DNA of 64,000 nt. It comes from Palaemon carinicauda. Lineage: Eukaryota > Arthropoda > Malacostraca > Decapoda > Palaemonidae. Below are positions 34,997 through 43,906 of this stretch, in pieces. The translations under genes and the position numbers were made by a program. Under the pieces are notes generated by a model. That model was given only the letters and a program-made list of their open reading frames with translations. It did not search any database and had not been told where the DNA came from. Numbering within the stretch: the first letter of the stretch is position 1; each line of letters opens with the position of its first letter. The DNA is taken from the NCBI RefSeq assembly GCF_036898095.1, contig NC_090761.1, forward strand, positions 46,890,648 through 46,954,647, in the 5' to 3' direction.

Positions 34997-37055
34997 CTGC
35001 CAGCTTCTTCAGACAGCAGTGGGAGCCAGACTCAAGAACTTCTGGCAGACCTGGGAAAAGAGAGGCGCAGATGCACAATCTGTGAAGTTGCTCAGAGAGG
35101 GGTACAAGATCGCGTTTGTACGGAAACCCCCTCTAGCAACGTCTCCCATCGATCTCTCTCCCAGGTACAGAGAGGAAGACAAGAGACGAGCCTTGAAACA
35201 GGAAGTGTCTCTTTTACTAGAGAAGGGAGCGGTGGTCAAAGTCTCGGACCATCAAACCCCGGGATTCTACAACCGACTCTTCTTGGTGTCAAAGAAGACA
35301 GGAGGGTGGAGGCCGGTGCTAGACGTCAGTGCTCTGAATGTCTTTGTCACAAAGCAGACGTTCTCCATGGAGACCACAAAGTCGGTTCTAGCAGCGGTCA
35401 GAAGGGAAGACTGGATGGTCTCTTTAGACCTAAGGGACGCCTACTTCCACGTCCCCATCCACCCGGACTCCCAACCTTTTCTGAGATTCGTTTTCGAAAA
35501 GGTTGTCTACCAGTTTCAAGCCCTGTGCTTTGGCCTAAGCACAGCTCCTCTTGTGTTTACGAGGCTGATGAGGAATGTAGCCAAATTCCTTCATTTAGCG
35601 GACATCCGAGCCTCCCTCTATTTGGACGACTGGCTTCTCAGAGCTTCTTCCAGTCGTCGCTGTCTGAAGGATCTAAAGTGGACTCTAGATCTGACCAAGG
35701 AATTGGGTCTCCTTGTCAATATGGAAAAGTCACAAGTGGTCCCATCCCAAACTATTGTGTATTTAGGGATGGAGATTCACAGTCTAGCTTTTCGGGCTTT
35801 TCCGTCGGCCCCCAGAACAAGCCAAGCCCAGTTATGCATCCAGAACATGCTGAAGAAGGAACGATGTTCAGTCAGGAAGTGGATGAGTCTGATAGGGACG
35901 CTATCATCCCTGGAACAGTTTGTGTCATTAGGAAGACTACACCTCCGTCCTCTTCAATATCACCTAGCATTTCACTGGAAAAAGGACAAGACGCTAGAAG
36001 CGGTCTCGATCCCCATTTCCGAGAAGATGAAGTCATGCCTGACTTGGTGGAAGGACAGTATCAGCCTCAGAGAGGGTCTGCCCCTGGCTGTTCAGACTCC
36101 CAACCACGTTCTCTTCTCGGACGCATCGGACGTAGGCTGGGGCGCGACATTAGACGGTCGGGAATGTTCGGGATTATGGAACTCGAGTCAAAGGATAATG
36201 CATATCAACTGCAAGGAGCTACTGGCAGTACATCTGGCCTTGAAAAGCTTCAGGTCTCTCCTTCAAGGCAAAGTGGTAGAAGTGAACTCGGACAACACCA
36301 CTGCCTTGGCGTACATCTCCAAGCAAGGAGGGACCCACTCACTGACGTTGTACGAGATCGCAAGGGACCTGCTCATCTGGTCAAAAGGTCAAAACATATC
36401 ACTAGTTACGAGGTTCATCCAAGGCAACTTGAATGTCATGGCAGATTGTCTCAGTCGGAAGGGACAAGTAATTCCAACAGAATGGACCCTCCACAAGGAT
36501 GTATGCAAGAGACTTTTGGCCACTTGCGGCCAGCCAACCATAGATCTCTTTGCAACCTCGATGACCAAGAGGCTCCCAATATATTGCTCACCAATCCCGG
36601 ACCCAGCAGCAATTCATATAGATGCCTTTCTCCTAGATTGGTCGCATCTAGATCTATACGCATTCCCACCGTTCAAGATTGTCAACAAGGTACTGCAGAA
36701 GTTCGCCTCTCACGAAGGGACAAGGTTGACGCTTGTTGCTCCCCTCTGGCCCGCGAGAGAATGGTTCACCGAGGTACTTCGATGGCTAGTAGACGTTCCC
36801 AGAAGTCTTCCTCTAAGGGTGGACCTTCTACGTCAGCCACACGTAAAGAAGGTACACCAAAGCCTCCACGCTCTTCGTCTGACTGCCTTCAGACTATCGA
36901 AAGACTCTCGAGAGCTAGAGGCTTTTCGAAGGAGGCAGCCAGTGCGATTGCCAGAGCAAGGAGAACATCCACCCTTAGAGTCTACCAATCGAAGTGGGAA
37001 GTCTTCCGAAACTGGTGCAAGTCAGTATCTGTATCCTCGACCAGTACCTCTGTAG
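34812..37055 (+). CDS. Element A ORF2: reverse transcriptase, RNase H, methyltransferase-like
   Basis: An open frame of 747 codons lies in the +1 phase relative to ORF1, overlapping its last 185 bases. The frame limit is a TTG and there is no ATG before the RT core, so expression by frameshift or internal initiation is likely. RT motifs are SLDLRDAYFHVPIHP and YLDDWLLRA. RNase H shows FSDASDVGWGA, INCKELLAVHLAL, NSDNTTALAYISKQGG and MADCLSRK, giving the D-E-D-D set. The methyltransferase-like region contains TIDLFATSMTKRLP, DLYAFPPFK and LVAPLWPAREWF. No protease or DDE integrase is present. It overlaps the YR frame. Confidence 0.92.
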   Translation: MLRPPLAKLPLCLPCQLDQGWTLQRPVLFRPFVAEPPAEEVLVPKGNEERRKEPSPLRAESDCQLLQTAVGARLKNFWQTWEKRGADAQSVKLLREGYKIAFVRKPPLATSPIDLSPRYREEDKRRALKQEVSLLLEKGAVVKVSDHQTPGFYNRLFLVSKKTGGWRPVLDVSALNVFVTKQTFSMETTKSVLAAVRREDWMVSLDLRDAYFHVPIHPDSQPFLRFVFEKVVYQFQALCFGLSTAPLVFTRLMRNVAKFLHLADIRASLYLDDWLLRASSSRRCLKDLKWTLDLTKELGLLVNMEKSQVVPSQTIVYLGMEIHSLAFRAFPSAPRTSQAQLCIQNMLKKERCSVRKWMSLIGTLSSLEQFVSLGRLHLRPLQYHLAFHWKKDKTLEAVSIPISEKMKSCLTWWKDSISLREGLPLAVQTPNHVLFSDASDVGWGATLDGRECSGLWNSSQRIMHINCKELLAVHLALKSFRSLLQGKVVEVNSDNTTALAYISKQGGTHSLTLYEIARDLLIWSKGQNISLVTRFIQGNLNVMADCLSRKGQVIPTEWTLHKDVCKRLLATCGQPTIDLFATSMTKRLPIYCSPIPDPAAIHIDAFLLDWSHLDLYAFPPFKIVNKVLQKFASHEGTRLTLVAPLWPAREWFTEVLRWLVDVPRSLPLRVDLLRQPHVKKVHQSLHALRLTAFRLSKDSRELEAFRRRQPVRLPEQGEHPPLESTNRSGKSSETGASQYLYPRPVPL

Positions 37056-37954
37056 CTCAAATAGCTGACTTTCTCTTATACCTGAGAAAAGAACGATCTC
37101 TTTCAGCTCCCACTATCAAGGGCTACAGAAGCATGTTGGCATCGGTCTTCCGGCATAGAGGCTTGGATCTTTCCAACAATAAAGATCTACAGGACCTCCT
37201 TAAGTCTTTTGAGACCACGAAGGAGCGTCGTTTGGTTACACCTGGTTGGAATTTAGACGTGGTACTAAGATTCCTCATGTCAGACAGGTTTGAGCCGCTA
37301 CAATCAGCCTCCCTGAAAGATCTCACCTTAAAGACACTTTTCCTGGTATGCTTAGCCACAGCTAAAAGAGTCAGTGAGATTCATGCCTTCAGCAAGAACA
37401 TCGGATTTTCGTCAGAAAAAGCTACATGTTCACTACAACTTGGTTTTCTAGCCAAAAATGAGCTACCTTCTCGACCTTGGCCGAAATCGTTCGATATTCC
37501 CAGCTTATCGAATATGGTAGGCAATGAACTAGAAAGAGTCTTATGCCCTGTGAGAGCTCTTAAGTTCTATTTAAAACGAACTAAACCTTTACGAGGCCTA
37601 TCTGAAGCTTTATGGTGTTCAGTTAAGAAACCATCTTTGCCTATGTCAAAGAATGCTTTATCCTATTTTATCAGACTGTTAATACGAGAAGCTCATTCCC
37701 ATCTGAGTGAGGAAGACCAAGCATTGCTGAAGGTAAGGACACACGAAGTTAGAGCTGTCGCAACTTCCGTGGCCTTTAAGCAAAATAGATCTCTGCGAAG
37801 TATAATGGACGCAACCTATTGGAGAAGCAAGTCAGTGTTTGCGTCTTTTTATCTAAAGGATGTCCAGTCTCTTTACGAGGACTGCTACACACTGGGACCA
37901 TTCGTAGCAGCGAGTGCAGTAGTGGGTGAGGGCTCAACCACTACAATTCCCTAA
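36761..37954 (+). CDS. Element A tyrosine recombinase
   Basis: 397 codons from ATG 36761 (a second ATG is at 36782). The N-terminal SAM-like part contains VYQSKWEVFRNWC and LSAPTIKGYRSML. The catalytic part has ATAKRVSEIHAF (Arg), THEVRAVATSVAF (His and Arg), TYWRSKSVFASFYLKD (Trp and nucleophile Tyr). All five expected positions are present, so it is probably functional. The start is uncertain: the same frame is open upstream to 35306, running through ORF2 in a different phase. It should catalyse integration of the circular DNA copy. Confidence 0.92.
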   Translation: MVHRGTSMASRRSQKSSSKGGPSTSATRKEGTPKPPRSSSDCLQTIERLSRARGFSKEAASAIARARRTSTLRVYQSKWEVFRNWCKSVSVSSTSTSVAQIADFLLYLRKERSLSAPTIKGYRSMLASVFRHRGLDLSNNKDLQDLLKSFETTKERRLVTPGWNLDVVLRFLMSDRFEPLQSASLKDLTLKTLFLVCLATAKRVSEIHAFSKNIGFSSEKATCSLQLGFLAKNELPSRPWPKSFDIPSLSNMVGNELERVLCPVRALKFYLKRTKPLRGLSEALWCSVKKPSLPMSKNALSYFIRLLIREAHSHLSEEDQALLKVRTHEVRAVATSVAFKQNRSLRSIMDATYWRSKSVFASFYLKDVQSLYEDCYTLGPFVAASAVVGEGSTTTIP

Positions 37955-38360
37955 TTCCATACCCTTTTAATCTTTCTCTTGAAATGTTTTTATTGTTGGT
38001 TTTTTTTGGGTTGTCCGGAAGGCTAAGAAGCTTTTCGCATCCTGGTTGATTTGGCGGGTGGTCAAAGTCATTTCTTGAGAGCGCCTAGATTAGGGGTTTT
38101 GATGAGGTCCTGTTGTATGGGTAGCAACCCTTGATACTTCAGATCCTAGGGGTCGATCAGCATCCTAAGAGGATCGCGAGGCTCCGTAAGGAAGACGTAC
38201 TTAAAAGGCAGAGTAATTGTTCAAGTCGACTTCCTTACCAGGTACCTATTTATTTTGTTTTTGTTATTTTGATAACTTCTAAAATGAAATAAAAACTCTT
38301 AGCTCATAAAAATGTAAACATATATTGCTGGTCTCTACCCACCCCCCTGGGTGTGAATCA

Positions 38361-38451
38361 GCTATTATAATCACCGGCTAAGTTAAATATTGAAAAATGT
38401 TATTTTGATAATAAAATAAATTTTTGAATATACTTACCCGGTGATTATAAA
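38361..38451. repeat. Element A internal complementary region
   Basis: The first 40 bp are the reverse complement of the element's left end. The following roughly 57 bp are the reverse complement of its right end (38640-38695). The two overlap by AAAAT. No mismatch was seen in either half. Confidence 0.95.
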
Positions 38452-38498
38452 TTAAAGGACCCTCCCTTCCTCCCCAATAGAGACGCAGTGGAACGAGG

Positions 38499-38695
38499 AG
38501 AAAATTGAGTCTTTGTTTACATTGAGTACTGGGTATCTGGACGACAGATGGCGCTGTTGGGCACACCCGCAACCTGTGTAGCGATCGCTGGCGAGTTTTT
38601 ACCTTAGAGTTGTCTGTCGGGCAACAGAGTTGCAGCTATTATAATCACCGGGTAAGTATATTCAAAAATTTATTTTATTATCAAAATAACATTTT
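38499..38695. repeat. Element A right inverted terminal repeat
   Basis: Inverted copy of the left ITR plus a right-specific extension that ends TCAAAATAACATTTT. Confidence 0.95.
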
Positions 38696-38797
38696 GTTCC
38701 AACAATAAGTACAAAGCCTTTCGCTATTTATTAGGGATTATACTTTTGGCAAAGCCGGAAGACTAGCCATAAGACTTTTAGCGAGGTGTAACTAACT
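38691..38797. repeat. Solo ITR relic of a DIRS E-family element
   Basis: Starts ATTTTGTTCCAACAATAAG and continues ACAAAGCCTTTCGCTATTTA and TTTTAGCGAGG. It aligns with the reverse complement of element E's right repeat (28640-28735: ACAAACC, TTTAGCTATTTATAGGGG, TTTAGCGAGGG). Its first bases match the left end predicted from E's internal complementary region (ATTTGTTCC). It directly abuts the right end of element A. Confidence 0.65.
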
Positions 38798-40048
38798 AAT
38801 ATGACCATTCACTTTCACAGAATTACCTCACTGATATAAACTATCATGCATATTAGTATATCTCCTAATTATTATTGTCCTTCGCTTATTATTATTATAT
38901 CCTTAATCCTTATCCCAATTCCTTCCAGAATCCCTTTCGTACAATTACGTGTACTTTGCTCTCCCACACACATCTACTATGTATCTTTCCAACTCTTGAT
39001 TCTCATTATTTTTCGCGAGTTCATTCATTCGTCATTTTCATCTTATTAATCATTCTAAACTCCTTTCTTATCACTCATTCCTCATATTCCCATTCCTATA
39101 TTTCATTCCTTCTCGCTTGTCCCAAATTCCTTGATTTCCCAAATTTATTTGAATTTGCGTAGAGTTGGCGGAGGTAAGGTGCAAGGCGAAGGAACTTGGC
39201 TACTGCTTCCCCCTGTATCGTCTCTTTGTCATATTGTTTCGTCCTTCTCCCTCCCTTGTGTTTTACTTAACTGTATCCAATAATAATGCATGTAATATGC
39301 GCATTTTAGTATCGTATTTATAATTAATAACATCGAATCATATTCTTATGCATTGTCTACATTCAAATCAGCTGATCAACCCTGCCTAGTCCTTCGTCAA
39401 CCTCAATTTTCGGATCAAATAACTCCCTTATTATTAAGGCATGCTACTGAAGGATATTTCATATTTACTAAAAGAAACCATTATTACTTGATCTATCATT
39501 TTTCAATTAGCATATTAATTCCAATAGTTTTATTTGAAATTCTTCTCTCATATTTCATTCACTTGTACTGTGAGTTGAATCGCCTATTGTTAACCAGTTT
39601 CATTCATGTTGCTGATCATGGGATTAGATAAATGTAAATTGATTAGTTTGTAACAGGTATTAGGTTTAATTTTTCTGAAGATTCTCATGCTTTAGACAAA
39701 TATGTTAGTTGAATCAACAAGGAATGCAAAGTTCGGGAGAATTTTTTTTTTATCAGCATATCCATATTTCTCATTGTATTCAATCAATCAAATGATAATG
39801 GTCTTACAGTTTATTGAAAATGTCCCATTCATTTTAAAATGAAAACTTGAGACCAGACCAGCGTAACCCTAGTCGGTTGCTGTTAAAAGCTTGGTAGTAG
39901 GAAGATAAAAAGTAAATCCACTGATGAAAAAGAAGTTATGAAATTTGACAAATAGTAGATGAATAGCAAACTTAATCTACCTTTTTCATCATGTCATAAG
40001 ATATTTTCTGTGATTATTTATTTTCAATATATTGTACATTCTTTTCAG

Positions 40049-40227
40049 AATATTCAGACAATTTGTGAAGAATGTCGCACTGAACTAGCAAAAGTGCCAC
40101 CCTTATACGAAGCATTGCAGGAAAAAGTTCCTGCTGGTGAATATTATCGTTTCCACCAGAATTTCAAGGGAACTACTCAGCGACTTGTGGCAGCCTCTTG
40201 TTTGATTACATACTTGGAAGAAAACAG
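40049..40227 (+). CDS. TSN: Translin, second coding exon
   Basis: Codes 59 residues plus two bases: NIQTICEECRTELAKVPPLY through FHQNFKGTTQRLVAASCLIT to YLEEN. It aligns with the translin helix region containing the conserved AEQYYRFHEHW-like segment (here AGEYYRFHQNF). Acceptor TTTTCAG ends at 40048, and the donor is CAG followed by GTGAGT at 40228. Phase in is 0 and phase out is 2, compatible with the exons either side. It is bracketed by the right ITR of A (1.4 kb upstream) and the left ITR of B (0.9 kb downstream). Confidence 0.9.
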
Positions 40228-41116
40228 GTGAGTGGTTTATTGTACAGTTCAACTTTATTCTTCCAACGAAACCAGAAGCTACAATCATACATAATGTTAT
40301 TGCCTGTTGTTCTCAACTTTTCATCCATTCGTCAAAACATTAAAATAGCAATGTATCTACATTTTTTTCATGTGCAGTGGTACAGGAAAATAATCGGAAT
40401 CATTCATAAATAAAACGGCAAATCTTCTGTCACAAAAATAATAAGTAGAGAATTTAGATCTTGTAGAGTAGAAGGAAAGAAATGAGCAAATATAGAATAA
40501 CACTGGTAATACCAGATAACAGAGGCGAGAAGAGAATGGCAGACAGGGAATATGAGGCGCAATAGAAAATTGATCAAAAGAATATATATACAGTAACTTT
40601 GAATTTGCATAAGTTTGAATTGAACGAATTTAAAGTAATGTATCATTATTAAGCAAAATAAATTGATTTGCACTTCTATGTTCAAAATAACACAAGACCT
40701 TGGAGTGGTGTTGGCCAATCAGCTGACTTAGGATGTCCATCCATTTAGATTATTGTAACATAGTGATTCACGGTAGCTTATTTTTCTGATGTTTATTTTA
40801 TTAATTGATTCTGTACATCCTGGTAAGCAGTTGACTAAGAGTGGTAATGCTAATAATTGATCTAGAAAATTTTCTTCCTTAGAATAAACATCTGTGATTT
40901 AGACTAGTTAGACTGTCCAGGTTTATTACTGTAATTCATTTTCATAGTTTTATTCAAATGCAAATAAATATGACAGTAACTAAAACTTAATATCATTTAT
41001 ATTTCAAAAACTGAAAAGTAATATCTCCTGCAATAGCATTACTGTGCAAGAAATTGTTTTTTATTTGTGGAGAAATGGTCTAGAGATGTTTCATACAGAC
41101 TTTACTGCAGTATAAT

Positions 41117-41290
41117 CATTTTTCAATATTAATCTTACCCGATGATCATGTAGCTGTCAACTCTGTTGCCCGACAGAAAAAACCTAAGGTCGGGATACGC
41201 CAGCGATCACTATACAGGTGGGGGTGTACAACAACAGCGCCATCTGTCGAGTAGGTACTCAGGTACTTCTTGTCAACAAGAACCAATTTT
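41117..41290. repeat. Element B left inverted terminal repeat
   Basis: Begins CATTTTTCAATATTAATC. Inverted match to 47408-47590 with one mismatch. Confidence 0.95.
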
Positions 41291-41506
41291 TCCTCTGTCG
41301 TGCCACCGGCAAGACCTACTTGGATACGCTGTTGTTTCTGGAGTTGTTTTCACGCTTTTGGTGATGTATTCGCTCTAGATTTTAGCTTTCGCTATTCAGG
41401 AGTTATTATCATTAGCTTATCAAGCTTTTTTGATTAGTTTTGGATTAATTGTTGATGAACTTTGATAGATTTTGGATTCCCCCCTTGGCTAATTCAAGAA
41501 TTCAAG

Positions 41507-43906
41507 ATGTCTGACCATTCTCAAGTCCCTAGGTACAGGCAGTGTAGCGCTAGGGACTGTTCTAGGCGTCTTCCGAAGGCCTCTATAGATCCTCACACCG
41601 TTTGTTCCAATTGTAGGGGTAAATCCTGTCAATTGGAAGATCGATGTGAGGAATGCGCTGGGCTTTCGGAATTTGATTTTAATGAATTCCTAAAGAATGC
41701 ACGTAGGCTAGAGAAGGATAGGATCAGGAGGAGTTCTTCTCGCTCGTTTGATTTTACCTCTCCCCATGCCCCTCAACCTATTCCTTCCCCTGTAGTGGTG
41801 ACTCCCGACCCTGCTACTAGTGCTCAACCCTCGATGGCGGACATGATGCGTGCCATTCAGGCTCTTGGTGACAGAGTGGAGTCATTAGCTAATGACCGGA
41901 ATCAACTTTTGGCCGATGTCAAAGAGTTGAAAGAAAAAAGTGCAGTGGGAAGTGTAGTGAGTGCAAGTGCGGTGAAAAGTGTCAGTGTCAGTGTTACGCA
42001 TGAGGGTGCATCTGTTCGTGCCAGTCGTCCTCCCAGTCCGGGACCTCTTGCAAGCTCCCAAGCCCAGGGGAGAAGCAATGTCGAAGGACCAAAGGGTTCG
42101 ATAGGCCTTGATCAGCGTACGGATGTACCCTCAGTGGTTGCGGACGCATCTTGCAGAGATCGTCCCATCCACAAACAGACGAGTGAGCCCATTCATTCCT
42201 CGTCTGTGGAAGAAGTTTCTAGGAAGAAACGTTGGACCAAGGTCTCACGACCTCTCAAGCGCAAGGTCCCTTCCGAGCGAGTCCAACGGCCCAGGTGTAG
42301 CCACTGGGTCAGTTCGGACTCGCCGCAGTCTTCCGAAGACTGCACACCTCCCAAGAGAGGTAGAGTGGTTCCGCAGCAGGCAATCACTCCGTCTGTTGCC
42401 GCACCAACCACGGTAGACCCTAAGTGGTCTATGCTGCAGACTATGCAGTCTCAGCTTGCTTCCTTTATGCAGGAGTATCGTGCTGAGAAGGTTGACACTG
42501 CACCTGTTAACCTACAACCTGCCACGGTTGTGCGCTCAGCAGATACTGCGGCTGCCTGCTCCCACACTCCACCTGTGAGAGCTCCACCACCGATGCGCAG
42601 TCGACCCTGCCAGACGCATGTTGACGTTAGCCGACATGCGGCACCCTCCGTTGACATGCGTGAGCTACCGCATCAGCAGTGGGAAGGTGCTGTCAAGCTG
42701 CCGTGTTTTGACGCAATGCGGCAGTCTCCGCAACCCACGGCAGTCCCTCCCACGCACCAGCACTCCGCTTTTGTTGTTGCCAGCTCGCAGACTGACCAGC
42801 AGCGGCATGATGTTGGATCCAGTGCAGCTACGCATGCACCCGTGCTGCCGGATTCAGCCGTTCAGCTGTCTGCTCCGCCTTTGCCACTTCCTCCTCAGCA
42901 TTCGGATGAAGGAGTATCTGATGACGACGAAGCTGCGCATTTGGACGATCCGCACTCCGACATAGAAGAACCCAAGTCTACGCCTCCCTCCTTAGACTTT
43001 AGGAAAGTCCTTGCCTTGTTTAGGGAGTTGTATCCAGAACAGTTTGTGTCTGCAACCCCGCGCTCACCTCCCTCTGAGTTCGCTTTAGGCATGCAGTCTG
43101 CAGCTCCTGCCTTTACGAAACTCGTACTCGCGCGCTCATCCAAGAGAGCTTTGAGGGTACTGGGAGAGTGGTTGCAGTCCAAGAAGCAACTGGGGAAGAC
43201 TGCCTTCATCTTTCCACCTACCAAGCTTGCTTCCAAATCTAGCGTCTGGTATGCCACGGGAGAGGAACCCGGCTTGGGAGTTCCTGCCTCTGCCCAGGGC
43301 GACTTCTCAAGTCTGGTTGACTCTCCCCGCAGGCTGGCTATGAGACGCTCCAAGATTTGCTGGTCCTTTTCTGACATGGACCATCTGTTGAAGGGAGTTT
43401 TTCGTGCTTTTGAGATCTTCAACTTCCTGGACTGGTGTTTGGGAGCGTTAAGCAGAAAGACCTCCCCTTCGGATAAGGACTCTGCCATGCTTATCATGTC
43501 TAGCATGGACAAAGCCATTCGGGATGGGTCTGGTGAGCTTGCGGCTTCGTACGTGTCTGGAGTGCTTAAGAAGAGAGATCACCTTTGCTCCTTCTTGTCT
43601 GCGGGGATCACACCATGCCAGAAGTCGGAGTTGATGTTTGCTCCGCTTTCCAAGTGTCTCTTTCCGGAAGAGCTGATCAAGGGGATTGCTGCCTCGTTGA
43701 TCCAGAAGGATACCCATGACCTGGTGGCGTCTTCCGCACGTAAAGTCACAGCTTTACCTTCCGTGCCTAGACCTAGGATGGACACACCAGCGTCTAGGTT
43801 CATCCCGCCCTTTCGTGGCAGAACCTCCAGCAGAGGAGGTACCCGTGCCGACAGTCATCGTGGCAAAAAGAAGAAGGGTTCCAAGTCCTCAAAAGGCAGA
43901 ATCTGA
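41507..43906 (+). CDS. Element B ORF1, Gag-like protein
   Basis: 799 residues from ATG 41507. An upstream in-frame ATG at 41462 exists, but homology with A begins at 41507 (MSDHSQVPRYRQCSARDCSR). The N-terminal Cys cluster has the same C-x4-C-x14-C-x2-C-x4-C-x5-C-x2-C spacing as A. A Ser/Pro-rich middle follows, then the conserved C-terminal part (SSKRALRVLGEWLQSKKQLG, RRSKICWSFSDMDHLLKG) and a basic tail (HRGKKKKGSKSSKG). No stop is present, unlike A. Likely a nucleic-acid-binding structural protein of the element. Confidence 0.88.
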   Translation: MSDHSQVPRYRQCSARDCSRRLPKASIDPHTVCSNCRGKSCQLEDRCEECAGLSEFDFNEFLKNARRLEKDRIRRSSSRSFDFTSPHAPQPIPSPVVVTPDPATSAQPSMADMMRAIQALGDRVESLANDRNQLLADVKELKEKSAVGSVVSASAVKSVSVSVTHEGASVRASRPPSPGPLASSQAQGRSNVEGPKGSIGLDQRTDVPSVVADASCRDRPIHKQTSEPIHSSSVEEVSRKKRWTKVSRPLKRKVPSERVQRPRCSHWVSSDSPQSSEDCTPPKRGRVVPQQAITPSVAAPTTVDPKWSMLQTMQSQLASFMQEYRAEKVDTAPVNLQPATVVRSADTAAACSHTPPVRAPPPMRSRPCQTHVDVSRHAAPSVDMRELPHQQWEGAVKLPCFDAMRQSPQPTAVPPTHQHSAFVVASSQTDQQRHDVGSSAATHAPVLPDSAVQLSAPPLPLPPQHSDEGVSDDDEAAHLDDPHSDIEEPKSTPPSLDFRKVLALFRELYPEQFVSATPRSPPSEFALGMQSAAPAFTKLVLARSSKRALRVLGEWLQSKKQLGKTAFIFPPTKLASKSSVWYATGEEPGLGVPASAQGDFSSLVDSPRRLAMRRSKICWSFSDMDHLLKGVFRAFEIFNFLDWCLGALSRKTSPSDKDSAMLIMSSMDKAIRDGSGELAASYVSGVLKKRDHLCSFLSAGITPCQKSELMFAPLSKCLFPEELIKGIAASLIQKDTHDLVASSARKVTALPSVPRPRMDTPASRFIPPFRGRTSSRGGTRADSHRGKKKKGSKSSKGRI

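Larger units (their letters stand above)
32171..38695 (+). mobile_element. DIRS-like tyrosine-recombinase retrotransposon, element A
   Basis: About 6.5 kb. The left ITR is about 175 bp, with an ICR at 38361-38451 and a right ITR at 38499-38695. Three genes are in order: ORF1 (Gag-like, one nonsense codon), ORF2 (RT-RNase H-methyltransferase-like) and YR. No target-site duplication and no DDE integrase, as expected for elements that integrate a circle with a tyrosine recombinase. Left and right ITRs agree over roughly 150 bp without a mismatch seen by eye, suggesting a recent insertion. Same orientation as translin. Confidence 0.95.
32081..40048 (+). other. Translin intron 1 (after the start-codon exon)
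   Basis: A 7,968-bp intron with GT and AG ends. It contains DIRS element A (32171-38695) in sense orientation and, directly after it, an E-family ITR relic. The rest (about 38800-40048) is AT-rich with a pyrimidine-rich stretch near 38.9-39.2 kb and no genes seen. Confidence 0.85.
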
